Source: Pseudomonas sp. ADAK18
GTDB taxonomy: Bacteria; Pseudomonadota; Gammaproteobacteria; Pseudomonadales; Pseudomonadaceae
Length of the DNA stretch: 64,000 nucleotides
Reading direction: 5' to 3'
Assembly (NCBI RefSeq): GCF_012935695.1
Contig: NZ_CP052859.1
Span: 661,001 to 725,000 of the forward strand
Shown here: positions 26,906 through 35,724 of the stretch, one piece after another
How positions within the stretch are numbered: the first letter of the stretch is position 1
How the letters are laid out: the number at the start of each line of letters is the position of its first letter
Notes under the pieces: model-generated
Told to the model about the DNA's origin: nothing
Seen by the model: only the letters and a program-made list of their open reading frames with translations
Databases searched by the model: none
Made by a program: the position numbers and the translations under genes

Positions 26906-26973
26906 GAAGATTCTCCCAGAGGTTTTTCTGGACTCTAGAGCATTCGTCGCGCAAATTTAAATTCCAAGTTCTT

Positions 26974-27888
26974 ATGCTGGACATGCACCGGATGAATGAT
27001 CTGCGCCGCATCGACCTCAACTTGCTGGTGATCCTCGACGCCTTGCTCAGCGAGCAACATGTCACCCGCGCCGCTGAGCGTCTGCACTTGAGCCAGCCGG
27101 CAGTGAGCCATGCGCTGGCGCGTTTGCGCGACTTGCTGGGGGATCCGCTGTTGGTGCGCCAGGGCGGCGCATTGGTGCCCACGGCTCGCGCCCTGGAGCT
27201 GGCCACGCCGTTGGCCGATGCCCTGGCCCAAGTGCAAGCGTTGCTGGCACCGAACCGCTTTGATCCCGCCTCGGCCAAGCGTACCTTTCGCCTGGCCATG
27301 TCGGACTACGGCGCTGCTCTGTTGTTGCCGGGACTGGTACGCACCTTGCGTCGGGAAGCTCCTGGGATCGATCTGTTGATCATCCCTGCCAGCCGCGAAG
27401 GCATGGTCGAAGGTGTGCTCAACGGCGATATCGACCTGGCTGCCGGCGTGTTTCCCGACCTGCCTGCCGAACTGCGCAGCACACCCTTGTTCGAAGAGCA
27501 CTATGCCTGCCTGGTAGACCGCGACAGCCTGCCCGCCGATGGCATCCTCGACTTGCCCACTTACCTGGCGCGTCCCCATGTACTGCTGGAAATGCGCGGC
27601 AGCGGGACCCCGGAAATCGAACGGGCGCTGACGGCGATTCGTGAACGTCGACATGTCGCCATCAGCCTGCCGCATTGGGGCGTGGCTCCCCAACTGATCC
27701 AGGGGACCGACCTGATTCTCACCGTCTCGTCCCGCAGCCTGCTCGACATTGATCAGGAGCGGCTGCTAGCCGTGTCGCCGCCGTTTCCTATCCCGGCCTT
27801 TGCCTTCGTGCTGGCCTGGCATTCGCGGCGGGGAGGGGATCCGGCGTTGCAGTGGTTGATTGAGCAGGTTGAGAATGTATTGTCTTGA
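26974..27888 (+). CDS. LysR-family transcriptional regulator
   Basis: The protein is 304 residues from ATG 26974. Internal ATGs at 26983 and 26992 are equally possible, because none has a clear ribosome binding site. The helix-turn-helix is 'LSEQHVTRAAERLHLSQPAV' with 'SHALARLRDLLGDPLLVR'. It is divergent from the YdcZ transporter gene with only 68 bases between and probably regulates it. Confidence 0.9.
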   Translation: MLDMHRMNDLRRIDLNLLVILDALLSEQHVTRAAERLHLSQPAVSHALARLRDLLGDPLLVRQGGALVPTARALELATPLADALAQVQALLAPNRFDPASAKRTFRLAMSDYGAALLLPGLVRTLRREAPGIDLLIIPASREGMVEGVLNGDIDLAAGVFPDLPAELRSTPLFEEHYACLVDRDSLPADGILDLPTYLARPHVLLEMRGSGTPEIERALTAIRERRHVAISLPHWGVAPQLIQGTDLILTVSSRSLLDIDQERLLAVSPPFPIPAFAFVLAWHSRRGGDPALQWLIEQVENVLS

Positions 27889-27915
27889 TGTTCACGCCCA
27901 AAAAGGACTCACAAC

Positions 27916-28326
27916 ATGCTCTCAGGCCTCAACCACCTGACCCTGTCCGTCACCGACCTGAATCGTAGCGTCGGCTTCTACCACGGCCTGCTGCACCTGC
28001 ATCTTGATGCCACGTGGGACAACGGTGCCTACCTCTCGCTGCCCGGGCTCTGGTTGTGTCTGTCGCTGGACCCGTTGCGCCCCTGCGCGCCAGTGGCCGA
28101 ATACACCCACTATGCATTCAGCGTGGTCGGCGCCGACTTTTCGGCTCACGTGGAGCGTCTGCGAGCCGCCGGCGTGCAGGAATGGCGGGATAACCGCAGT
28201 GAAGGCGCCTCGTTCTATTTTCTCGATCCCGACGGTCATAAGCTGGAAATCCATGTCGGTGACCTGGCGTCACGCCTACAGGCCTGTCGTGATAAACCTT
28301 ACGCAGGAATGAAGTTTTACCCGTAG
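27916..28326 (+). CDS. fosA: Fosfomycin resistance glutathione transferase FosA
   Basis: The 136-residue vicinal-oxygen-chelate protein matches P. aeruginosa FosA closely: '[11 protein letters not shown]', 'YTHYAF', '[19 protein letters not shown]' and 'PYAGMKF'. The metal ligands are His7, His65 and Glu111 (His7, His64 and Glu110 in PAO1; one extra residue lies before the second). It adds glutathione to fosfomycin using Mn(II) and K+. 'AAGGA' lies before the ATG. This is an intrinsic chromosomal copy with normal composition. Confidence 0.95.
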   Translation: MLSGLNHLTLSVTDLNRSVGFYHGLLHLHLDATWDNGAYLSLPGLWLCLSLDPLRPCAPVAEYTHYAFSVVGADFSAHVERLRAAGVQEWRDNRSEGASFYFLDPDGHKLEIHVGDLASRLQACRDKPYAGMKFYP

Positions 28327-28382
28327 CCACAGAACATGCAGAATCAACCGACCCGCTTTCCCTCTGCCAGAGCCAAACGCCC

Positions 28383-29021
28383 ATGACTTCATCCTTGTTG
28401 TTTGCCGTCCTCGCCTCGGGTTTTATCTATGCCATTACGCCTGGCCCCGGCGTGCTGGCGGTGTTCGGCATTGGTGCCGCACGCGGCCGTCGTGCCGGGG
28501 CCGGTTTTTTGTGCGGGCATTTGCTGGGGGATGTGGTGTGGTGCAGCACCGCGTTGATCGCCATCGTCGGCGCCCGGGAAATCGGCAGCAGCGCTTTTGA
28601 TGTACTGGGCGTGCTGAGCGGTCTGTATCTGTTCTGGCTTGGCTGGCGCGCTATCCGCACCCAGCGCAGCAGCGGGGAAACGCCTCAGGGCGCGGCGCGT
28701 AAACCGTTCTGGCACGGCATCCTGTTCGGCCTGACCAACCCCAAGGCGTATCCGGTGGCCGTGGCGACCTTCACCGCGTTGCTCTCCAGCCGCGCTGAAC
28801 TGCTCACCTGGTCGATGCTGCCGTGGCTGATCTTCATCAGCTTTGTGGGCGGTATTGCCGCTTACGCGATCCTCATTGGGGTGGTCGGTGCTCGGCAGGT
28901 GCGTGCGGTTTATCAGCGTCATGAAGTGATGATCACTCGACTGTGCGGGGTGATGTTTATCGGCTTTGCCATCAATGCCCTGGCTCATGCATTGCCGGGA
29001 TTGTTCGGGCACAAGGCGTGA
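28383..29021 (+). CDS. LysE/RhtB-family exporter
   Basis: The 212-residue protein has six membrane segments and the LysE start 'FIYAITPGPGVLAVFGIGAA'. 'GVLSGLYLFWLGWRAIRT' and 'GLTNPKAYPVAVATF' follow. This family exports amino acids or homoserine lactones. The substrate is unknown. It lies 56 bases downstream of fosA on the same strand. Confidence 0.9.
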   Translation: MTSSLLFAVLASGFIYAITPGPGVLAVFGIGAARGRRAGAGFLCGHLLGDVVWCSTALIAIVGAREIGSSAFDVLGVLSGLYLFWLGWRAIRTQRSSGETPQGAARKPFWHGILFGLTNPKAYPVAVATFTALLSSRAELLTWSMLPWLIFISFVGGIAAYAILIGVVGARQVRAVYQRHEVMITRLCGVMFIGFAINALAHALPGLFGHKA

Positions 29022-29140
29022 GCCACCGACGACCGTTCGTCGCACTGGCCAGTTTTTTCTAAACCTTTGCCGCCTTGAAAATTCAAATTCAGGGCGGGGT
29101 TCGTTCCCCTACACCTGTTTATTACTTGGAGGAACCCATC

Positions 29141-29668
29141 ATGAGCCGCATGGCTATCCGGTTACGCACCGCCAGTTTCGCGATGCTGCTGGGCCTCGGC
29201 GCCAGCAATGCTTTCGCCCAGTCGCCCGCCGAATTTATCGAGCAGGCTTCGGCCAAGGGCATGGCCGATATCGAAACCAGTCGCATGGCCCACGCCAAGA
29301 CCTCGTCCCAGGAAATCAAGGACTACACCATCGAGGTGATCAACGAGCGCACCACCGCCAACCAGCACCTGGCGGCGATCGCCAAGAAGCTCGACCTGCC
29401 GGTGGCCCCTCGGGAGAAAATCGTCGACAAGGCTGAAAGCCTGATGCCCGAACTCAAGGACGGTGACTCGTTCGACGCGGCGTACACCGCGCAGCAGGTC
29501 AAGGCCAATGAAGACGCCATCGCCTTGTTCAAGCAGGAAGGCGCAGCGTCCGAGGTGCCAGAAATCAAGGCGCTGGTGGACGAAACGCTGCCCAAGCTGG
29601 AAACCCAATTGGAAAAGGCCAGGGCGCTGGCCTCGACTTATGGAAAAGGTCACCAGGGAGAAGGCTGA
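29141..29668 (+). CDS. DUF4142 periplasmic protein
   Basis: ATG 29141 has 'TTGGAGG' upstream, and the product of 175 residues begins with a signal peptide ending 'NAFA'. The mature part is a helical, ferritin-like DUF4142 domain ('FIEQASAKGMADIETSRMAH', 'IKDYTIEVINERTTANQHL'). The function is unknown; homologues are often stress-induced. A strong terminator follows. Confidence 0.9.
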   Translation: MSRMAIRLRTASFAMLLGLGASNAFAQSPAEFIEQASAKGMADIETSRMAHAKTSSQEIKDYTIEVINERTTANQHLAAIAKKLDLPVAPREKIVDKAESLMPELKDGDSFDAAYTAQQVKANEDAIALFKQEGAASEVPEIKALVDETLPKLETQLEKARALASTYGKGHQGEG

Positions 29669-29699
29669 TTCCGGCGATAGAGCCGTTAAGGGCCAAATG

Positions 29700-29738
29700 A
29701 AAAACGGCGGTTGGACCTACTCCAACCGCCGTTTTTTT
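29700..29738. terminator. Bidirectional rho-independent terminator
   Basis: The stem 'AAACGGCGGTTGGA' pairs with 'TCCAACCGCCGTTT' around CCTAC and is followed by a T run, with an A run on the other side. It separates two convergent genes and overlaps the stop codon of the iron-permease-like gene by two bases. Confidence 0.92.
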
Positions 29739-30162
29739 ACGCCTGATTCAGGTCGGTCTTGCTCTGTGCGCCGTCTTCGGACACATCCGTGACCAGGGTT
29801 GTGGGTGTGATCGTTTCATTGTCGCCGATGGTCTTGTACTCGCCGCGCAGCTTTTCCAGCGTCTTGCGATCCAAGCCATCCAGGCTCAATACCGCGTTGT
29901 GTGCGTCCTTGGTGGCGCGCAGCAACTCATCAATCTTGATATGCAAAATATCGTTGTCACGGTTTTGCGTGTTCTGAATCAGGAACACCATCAGGAACGT
30001 AATGATGGTGGTTGAGGTATTGATGATCAGTTGCCAGGTGTCGTTGTAGTGGAAATACGGTCCACTCAAACTCCACAGAAAAATCAACGCCACTGCCGCG
30101 TAGAACGTCCGGGCACTGCCTGCCCAGCGGGACAAGGATTGTGAGACTGCGGAGAATTTCAT
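29737..30162 (-). CDS. Low-affinity iron permease family protein
   Basis: The 141-residue protein has two close membrane helices ('FYAAVALIFLWSLSGPYF' and 'IINTSTTIITFLMVFLIQNT') followed by 'QNRDNDILHIKIDELLRATK', the hallmark of PF04120. A soluble tail follows. Despite the family name, iron transport is not established for the bacterial members. No Fur box was found upstream. Confidence 0.88.
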   Translation of the reverse strand: MKFSAVSQSLSRWAGSARTFYAAVALIFLWSLSGPYFHYNDTWQLIINTSTTIITFLMVFLIQNTQNRDNDILHIKIDELLRATKDAHNAVLSLDGLDRKTLEKLRGEYKTIGDNETITPTTLVTDVSEDGAQSKTDLNQA

Positions 30163-30340
30163 GGCCGTTTCCTTAACGGGTGGGTGATGAAAATACTGAC
30201 CTCGACGGTGCTCTGAAATTTCTTTTTACAAACTGAAAAATGGACAAACGTATACGATTTTTCGTCGGGCCTTTTCGGAAAGCATTTACGGTGCCTTTAA
30301 GCGGTGTCGCCAAGACTGGGTTTTTGCCCGGACCCCCGTT

Positions 30341-31159
30341 ATGCACGCCATTGGCCCCCTCGATCTCGCCAGCCTTTATCACCAGACCGAACACCACTAT
30401 TTCGCTGTGACATGCCCGTTGCACCGGCGCTTCAACGCCTGCGTAAACGGGTATTTCGCTGATCTGCACATCAATGAGTGGAACCTGCTGTTTATCCGGG
30501 TGGGCAGCGGCCTCCTGGGTGACGGGTTGGATGCCATTCTGGAGCTGATCCCCCGCACCGTGGTGCCGGTGCGCACGATGGTCCACCGGGATAAGATCGG
30601 GTGTGTGCAGGAACCCCTGGCGAACCTGGGGTTTACTGTTATCGAGACCACAACGGCGATGGTGCTTGACCTGGCAACCTTTGCACCTGCAGCAGCGAGG
30701 GGTGCCCCGCCGCAGATCAACCTGACCTACAACCTCGACGACTGGGCGGGTCCCGTGGGCAGCGCGTTCGCGATGTCTGCCGAATGGACCGCGCACTATC
30801 AAGCCCGGCATCAGTTGGCCATGGACGGTGGTGAAGACCTTTACCATTTCACCGCGACAATACAGGGGACGGTGGTGTGCGCACTGACCTTGTCGATGAT
30901 TGACCAGGTGGCCCGGCTCAACGATGTGGGCACTCATGCGGCTTTTCGCGGCCGGGGTTATGCGACGCAGTTGATGCAGGCCTCCCTGGCGCATGCCATG
31001 GGCCTTGGCGCGCGCTGGTGTTTCCTTGAGGCCTCCGCCCTGGGGGTTTCTCTGTATCGCAAGATGGGCTTCAAGGACTTGTTCGAATACCAGGCGTTTT
31101 GGCGCGGGCCGCTGCCGGCACTTACCCCGCCGCACTCTGGCGAAACTGCCGTGGGCTGA
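30341..31159 (+). CDS. GNAT-family N-acetyltransferase
   Basis: The 272-residue protein has a C-terminal GNAT domain with the acetyl-CoA loop 'VGTHAAFRGRGYATQLMQ' and 'FLEASALGVSLYRKMGFKDL'. The N-terminal half is a degenerate second GNAT-like domain. The substrate is unknown. Its 3' end overlaps the convergent AraC-family gene by 38 bases. Confidence 0.85.
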   Translation: MHAIGPLDLASLYHQTEHHYFAVTCPLHRRFNACVNGYFADLHINEWNLLFIRVGSGLLGDGLDAILELIPRTVVPVRTMVHRDKIGCVQEPLANLGFTVIETTTAMVLDLATFAPAAARGAPPQINLTYNLDDWAGPVGSAFAMSAEWTAHYQARHQLAMDGGEDLYHFTATIQGTVVCALTLSMIDQVARLNDVGTHAAFRGRGYATQLMQASLAHAMGLGARWCFLEASALGVSLYRKMGFKDLFEYQAFWRGPLPALTPPHSGETAVG

Positions 31160-31883
31160 CCCCCGTCAGCGACTTGAACTGACGGCTGAAGGCGCTGTGA
31201 TCGGTATAACCGCATTGCAACGCCACGTCGGTGATCGGTAACTCACCGAGCAGTAAGCGTGATGCATGTTCCAGGCGTACTTTGTGGATCATCTGCCGCG
31301 GCGTCAGGTGGAAGATCCGTTTGCAGTAGCGCTCCAGTTGCGCCACCGATAGGTCGGCGATGGCCGTCAGGTCATCCATGCGAATCGCTTCATTGTAATG
31401 CTCGCGGATATACCGGTCGACAGCAGCCAGGCGTTGATAGGCCGGGTGCGCATCACGTGCCGCCTGCAGGTCGAAGGAGATGCCGGCCATACCGATGATC
31501 TGCCCGTCGCATCCATACAGCGGCAGCTTGTGGGTCAGGCACCAACCCGGTTCGCGGCTGCCATACAGGTGCAACTCCAGTTGGCCTTTGATGGTAATGC
31601 CCTGGCGCAGCACGCGTTGATCCTGCTCGGTGTAGACCGGCCCCAGAACCGCCGGGAAGACTTCGGCGGAGGTCTTGCCCAGCAACGGGGCCACTGTCTT
31701 GAAACCGCAGCGCTGGGCCAGGGTCAGGTTGGCCGTCAGGTAGCGGGCTTGCAGGTCCTTGATGAAAAACACCGTGCTGGGAATGCTGTCCAGCAGTGGC
31801 AGGATCAACCCGATGCTGCCCAGCAGGCTGTCGATATCCTGGGGAGCGGCGGTGAGGCTGTTGAGCAGCACGGTGTCGTTCAT
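31122..31883 (-). CDS. lhpR: PAS-AraC regulator of hydroxyproline catabolism (LhpR-like)
   Basis: ATG 31883 is chosen; the 253-residue product has an N-terminal PAS domain (about 34-140, 'STVFFIKDLQARYLTANLTL') and a C-terminal AraC helix-turn-helix pair. The latter shows 'AQLERYCKRIFHLTPRQMI' and 'ITDVALQCGYTDHSAFSRQF'. It is the only regulator in the hydroxyproline cluster and lies at its edge, as lhpR does in P. aeruginosa. The likely target is the inverted repeat at 35562-35620. Confidence 0.85.
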   Translation of the reverse strand: MNDTVLLNSLTAAPQDIDSLLGSIGLILPLLDSIPSTVFFIKDLQARYLTANLTLAQRCGFKTVAPLLGKTSAEVFPAVLGPVYTEQDQRVLRQGITIKGQLELHLYGSREPGWCLTHKLPLYGCDGQIIGMAGISFDLQAARDAHPAYQRLAAVDRYIREHYNEAIRMDDLTAIADLSVAQLERYCKRIFHLTPRQMIHKVRLEHASRLLLGELPITDVALQCGYTDHSAFSRQFKSLTGVSPRQFRQSAAG

Positions 31884-31917
31884 GTCTGTGCCTATGTTGT
31901 GTAGTCGCTGCCGGTGG

Positions 31918-32012
31918 CTGTAGCCGCTGTCGAGGTACGAGGCTGCGCTGGGCTTGGCGAGGGCGGTCCTGCGGACACGCATCGCAGCCTCGTGCCTCGG
32001 CAGCGGCTACAG
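31918..32012. repeat. Palindromic repeat, CTGTAGCCGCTG family (left copy)
   Basis: Arms 'CTGTAGCCGCTGTCGAGGTA' and the complement of 'CTGTAGCCGCTGCCGAGGCA' flank 'CGAGGCTGCG'/'CGCAGCCTCG'. The unit can fold end to end. The stop codon of the oxidoreductase 32007-33236 lies inside the right arm. The same family occurs at 41090-41192, at the other end of the hydroxyproline cluster. Confidence 0.85.
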
Positions 32013-33236
32013 GAGGGTACTGATCCTGGCCGGCACTAATGGCGAGCGTGGCAGCGGAGCGTCCCAGCCAAACAGGGTTTGCGCGGCGGTGCCACACACG
32101 CGGCCCTGGCAAGCGCCCATGCCGCAGCGGGTTTGCAGTTTGGCGGCGGTCCAGGAGCTTTCGCAAGCCATGGCAGCAAAGGGCACATCCTCGCAGCGAC
32201 ACAGTAGCGTATCAGGCTGTGCCAGGCGGTGGATCGCCGGGTTCAGCGCAAAGGCTTGCCTGACCTGATCGGCAAAGGCCTGCCAATGGTCGCGACGCAC
32301 AAGCAGTGCCTCAATCTCTGGGTGTTGCCCACTGGCCGCCAGCCCGGCGATCTCTCCCTCGATCAACGCCAGTTCGCTGCCCCCGACGCCGGTGCATTCT
32401 CCCGCGGCATACACCTCGGGCAGGCTGGTGCATTGCCGTGAGTCGACCGCTATGGCGGTGCCTTGCAGTTCACACCCCAAGTGCGCCGCGAGGGTGGTGT
32501 TGGGCACCAGCCCGAAACCGCAGGCCAGGCGCTCACAAGGGATTTCCTTGAGGCGGCTACCGACCTTGATCCGTACCGCTTCCAGCCGCTGGTCACCCAG
32601 GGCCTCGACCACGTGACTGTTCCAGCGATAGGCCGTGGTGGCGAGGTCGAGGGCTTGGCGAATCTTCGTCGGCCAACGCCACAGTTGCGCGGCAAATCCC
32701 GTGACGGATCTGGCGCAGGCCTGCTCCAGCACGTTTTCAACCTGAGCCCCGGCTTTACGTGCCGTGGCTGCACTGGCCAGCAACAGCGGGCCACTGCCGG
32801 AAATCAGCGTGCGTTCGCCCTGTATGGACAAGCCATTTTTCACCAGGGCTTGCAGGGCGCCGGCACCAGTGACACCCGGCAGGGTCCAGCCGGGGAAGGG
32901 CAGTAACAATTCCCGGGCGCCGCAGCAGAGAATCAGCCGACGGTACTCCATGACAAAGCCATGCTCGGCATTCTCCAGCAGCAGCGATCCTGGCTGGAGT
33001 GCCGCCACCACGCGCGTCCCCGGCAGGTAGCGAATCGACGGCTGTTCCAGCACCGCCAGGCGTTCCAGCACCGTAGGTTCCAGTTGAGTATCCGGTCCGT
33101 TGCGCCAGATCTGTCCACCGGCACGCGGGTTATCGTCGATCACGGTGATATGCAATCCCGCGCGGCTGGCGGCACGGGCGGCGGCCAAACCGGCGGGGCC
33201 GCTGCCCACGATAAGAATGTCGCACGCTTGATTCAT
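32007..33236 (-). CDS. lhpE: D-hydroxyproline dehydrogenase, FAD/NAD-type subunit with [2Fe-2S] tail
   Basis: ATG 33236 gives 409 residues starting 'MNQACDILIVGSGPAGLAAA', an FAD-binding loop. A second dinucleotide loop is 'LISGSGPLLLASAATARKAG'. The C-terminus has the cysteine motif 'LLCRCEDV ... CGMGACQGRVC' for a [2Fe-2S] cluster, as in HcnB/OoxA-type proteins. In P. aeruginosa LhpB, LhpE and LhpF form the membrane-linked dehydrogenase for cis-4-hydroxy-D-proline. It overlaps the small ferredoxin gene by four bases. The subunit letter is assigned by domain type and may be swapped. Confidence 0.85.
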   Translation of the reverse strand: MNQACDILIVGSGPAGLAAARAASRAGLHITVIDDNPRAGGQIWRNGPDTQLEPTVLERLAVLEQPSIRYLPGTRVVAALQPGSLLLENAEHGFVMEYRRLILCCGARELLLPFPGWTLPGVTGAGALQALVKNGLSIQGERTLISGSGPLLLASAATARKAGAQVENVLEQACARSVTGFAAQLWRWPTKIRQALDLATTAYRWNSHVVEALGDQRLEAVRIKVGSRLKEIPCERLACGFGLVPNTTLAAHLGCELQGTAIAVDSRQCTSLPEVYAAGECTGVGGSELALIEGEIAGLAASGQHPEIEALLVRRDHWQAFADQVRQAFALNPAIHRLAQPDTLLCRCEDVPFAAMACESSWTAAKLQTRCGMGACQGRVCGTAAQTLFGWDAPLPRSPLVPARISTLL

Positions 33237-33451
33237 ACGCTGCGCTCCACCTGCATGCCTTCGCGGCACAAGGTCTGGCAGGCCAGCTGGCGCCGGCCGT
33301 TGATGGTCATCCGGCATTCCTGGCAAATACCCATGCCGCAAAACGCTGCTCGAGGCTGGCCGGTGCAGGACGTGCGAGTGACCGTCACCGCAGCGGCGAC
33401 GGTGATGCCGTCGCGCACCGTCAGCGGTTGGCGCTCCAGGTAAATAATCAT
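33233..33451 (-). CDS. lhpF: Small (2Fe-2S) subunit of D-hydroxyproline dehydrogenase
   Basis: This 72-residue protein holds a plant-type ferredoxin motif with Cys38, Cys43, Cys46 and Cys58 ('FCGMGICQECRMTING', 'LACQT'), as in HcnA-type subunits. It overlaps both neighbours by four bases (ATGA junctions), which fixes its start and shows tight translational coupling with the two FAD subunits. Confidence 0.88.
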   Translation of the reverse strand: MIIYLERQPLTVRDGITVAAAVTVTRTSCTGQPRAAFCGMGICQECRMTINGRRQLACQTLCREGMQVERSV

Positions 33452-34554
33452 GCGGTCACTCCAGCGAAGCGCTCGGGAAGGTAAGGGCGAATATCCAGGT
33501 CGGGTGTTTCACCCAACATTTGCGCCGCCAGCAGGCGGGCGCTGCCGGGGGCGGTGGTGACACCCAGGCCTTCGTGCCCGACCGCCAGCCACAGGCCTTT
33601 TTGCTGTGGATGCTCGCCGAGGATGGGCAGGCCGTCCGGTGTCGCCGCACGAAATCCGGTCCAGGCGCGAATGCCATTGAGGTCGCTCAACCCCGGCAAA
33701 TATTCCACGGCCCGCTGCAACATTCGCGCGAGTACGGCGGGCTCGACCGCATGCTCCAGGGTGTCGAATTGACGAGACGAGCCAATCAGCAATTGCCCCG
33801 TGGGACGCGGCTGCACATTGAACGCCACCGAGGTGCCGTCGCTGGCATGGGCGCTGGCGGCGTAGCCCAGTTCCACCAGTTGATGGCTGACCTGCACCGG
33901 GTAGCGATCAGTGATCAACAAGTGGCCCTTTTTTGGCCGCAGTGGTAATTCCGGCAGCAACGTCCGGGCGGGATAACCATTGGCCACGACCACGTATTCG
34001 GCCGACAACGTGCGCTGGTCGGCCAGTTGCACGCGTTGCGGACCGACGGCCTGGACGTCGGCCTGGAGCTGGCTGATCAGTGGGTGTTTTTGCAGCAGCC
34101 ATTGGGCGGTCGCCGGGGCGTAGAGAATGCCGTCGCCGATGATTTTCAGAGCGCCACCCAGGCCTTTGCGCAGCATCGGTTCCATTTGTGCCAGTTGTTC
34201 GCGGTCGAGCAATTGCCCATCAATGCCATGGTCGGCCAGGGTGCGCTGCTTGGCCCGTGCCAGGTCCATCTCGGCATCATCGGCGGCCAGCCACAAGGTG
34301 CCGCAGTTGCGGTAAGCGCAGGCGGCGGGCATCTCGTCGCGCAGGGCATTCCACAGGCCAATGGAATAGTGACTCAGGGCCAGTTCGGCGGCGTTGTCAT
34401 CCATCGCCACCAGGTGGCCCATGCCGGCACCGGTGGCGCCACCGCTGGCGTTGTCCAGCACCAACACTTTCAGGCCGCGCCGGGCGAACTCGTGGGCGCA
34501 GGCCGCACCGACAATCCCGGCGCCGATCACGATCACATCGGCCTCGGCGTTCAC
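33448..34554 (-). CDS. lhpB: D-hydroxyproline dehydrogenase, DAO-type FAD subunit
   Basis: The 368-residue protein is a DadA/HcnC-type flavoprotein with '[20 protein letters not shown]' at the N-terminus and '[20 protein letters not shown]' near the C-terminus. It should oxidise cis-4-hydroxy-D-proline to 1-pyrroline-4-hydroxy-2-carboxylate. The start is a GTG that overlaps the epimerase stop as GTGA. It forms one transcript with lhpA, lhpF and lhpE. Confidence 0.87.
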   Translation of the reverse strand: MNAEADVIVIGAGIVGAACAHEFARRGLKVLVLDNASGGATGAGMGHLVAMDDNAAELALSHYSIGLWNALRDEMPAACAYRNCGTLWLAADDAEMDLARAKQRTLADHGIDGQLLDREQLAQMEPMLRKGLGGALKIIGDGILYAPATAQWLLQKHPLISQLQADVQAVGPQRVQLADQRTLSAEYVVVANGYPARTLLPELPLRPKKGHLLITDRYPVQVSHQLVELGYAASAHASDGTSVAFNVQPRPTGQLLIGSSRQFDTLEHAVEPAVLARMLQRAVEYLPGLSDLNGIRAWTGFRAATPDGLPILGEHPQQKGLWLAVGHEGLGVTTAPGSARLLAAQMLGETPDLDIRPYLPERFAGVTA

Positions 34555-35483
34555 AGCACAATGCCCCAGGCGAACGGGTCGCTGTCTTCGATCAGCAAGG
34601 TGGCTTCGGCGCTCAGGTGGGCGGTGCCGCGCAGCGTCGGGATGATCTGCTCGCCCACCACGTCATAGTGCGCGGTGAACTGGCTGCCGATCACGCTGGC
34701 CTGGGTCCAGGTTGCCCCTTCGGCCAGTTTGCCGTCAGCCGCCAGGCACGCCAGTTTGGCGCTGGTGCCGGTACCGCAGGGAGAGCGGTCGTAGGCTTTG
34801 CCGGGGCACAGCACGAAGTTGCGGCTGTCGGCCTGGGCGTCGTCGGCGAACAGTTCGATATGGTCGATCACACCGCCATCCTTGCCGGTGATATGGGCCG
34901 CCTCCAGGGCTTCACGCACTGCCCAGGTGTAGTGAGTCAGTGCCTCGACGTTATCGCCGGCAATGCGCTGACCATGCTCGCTGATCAAGAAAAACCAATT
35001 GCCGCCCCAGGCAATATCGCCCTGGATCACGCCGTGGCCAGGCACGCTCAGTTCGACCGCTTTGCGATAGCGATACGCGGGCACGTTGCGCACGCTCACC
35101 GACAGGTCGTCGTGCAAGGTAGCTTGTACGGTGCCCACCGGGGTTTCGATGTTATGCACGCCTGGCGTGATGCGCCCCAGATGATGCAGCGAGCGCACCA
35201 GGCCGATGGTGCCGTGGCCGCACATGCCCAGGTAACCGCTGTTGTTGAAAAAGATCACACCAGCACAGGCGTCGGCGGCTCGCGGTTCGCATAACAACGC
35301 GCCCACCAGCACGTCGCTGCCCCGAGGTTCGAGCACGCAGGCGGCGCGCCATTGATCGTGGTCGCGCTCAAGGATCTGCTTGCGCTCGGCCATGGAGCCC
35401 TGGCCCAGATCCGGGAAGCCTGCGATCACCAGGCGAGTGGGCTCGCCCCCGGTATGTGAGTCGATGACGGTGATTTTTTTCAT
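34551..35483 (-). CDS. lhpA: 4-hydroxyproline 2-epimerase
   Basis: ATG 35483 gives 310 residues of the proline racemase family. The two catalytic cysteines are present, Cys88 in 'MCGHGTIG' and Cys236 in 'PCGTGTSA', at the exact positions I recall for the Pseudomonas hydroxyproline epimerase. It converts trans-4-hydroxy-L-proline to cis-4-hydroxy-D-proline, the first step of the pathway. It is the first gene of the minus-strand operon and faces the lhpC operon. Confidence 0.93.
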   Translation of the reverse strand: MKKITVIDSHTGGEPTRLVIAGFPDLGQGSMAERKQILERDHDQWRAACVLEPRGSDVLVGALLCEPRAADACAGVIFFNNSGYLGMCGHGTIGLVRSLHHLGRITPGVHNIETPVGTVQATLHDDLSVSVRNVPAYRYRKAVELSVPGHGVIQGDIAWGGNWFFLISEHGQRIAGDNVEALTHYTWAVREALEAAHITGKDGGVIDHIELFADDAQADSRNFVLCPGKAYDRSPCGTGTSAKLACLAADGKLAEGATWTQASVIGSQFTAHYDVVGEQIIPTLRGTAHLSAEATLLIEDSDPFAWGIVL

Positions 35484-35561
35484 GGCAGCACCTGATGAGA
35501 ATGGCCTACAGAGTGGCTCGCATCGGGACGGATTCGCTTGTTGTTTTTCGCGGGTTGGCAT

Positions 35562-35620
35562 GACGAAATCGGCACAATTGCCGTGGTTGAGGTGCCGATC
35601 GTGATTGTGCCGATTTCGTC
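35562..35620. promoter_or_regulatory. Candidate LhpR operator in the divergent lhp promoter
   Basis: A perfect 17-base inverted repeat, GACGAAATCGGCACAAT (35562-35578) and its complement (35604-35620), is separated by 25 bases. The core GTGCCGAT occurs a third time at 35592-35599, 15 bases before the copy at 35607-35614. It is centred between the lhpA and lhpC starts, so one regulator could serve both directions. Confidence 0.75.
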
Positions 35621-35724
35621 TCCTTCAAGTAGGAAAAGTCTCAAGCTGCATCGGCGCAAAAGGCGGAATCTGTTTTACGTTTCCAACGCCAGTCGGCCAG
35701 ACCGACCCTAATAAGGACAAGACC

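Noticed and set aside
30163..30340. Fur box before the low-affinity iron permease-like gene
   Set aside because: The region is AT-rich but no GATAAT-type inverted pattern was found.
35605..35724. N-terminal extension of the lhpC frame
   Set aside because: The family N-terminus begins at 35725, and the extension would run through half of the operator palindrome.
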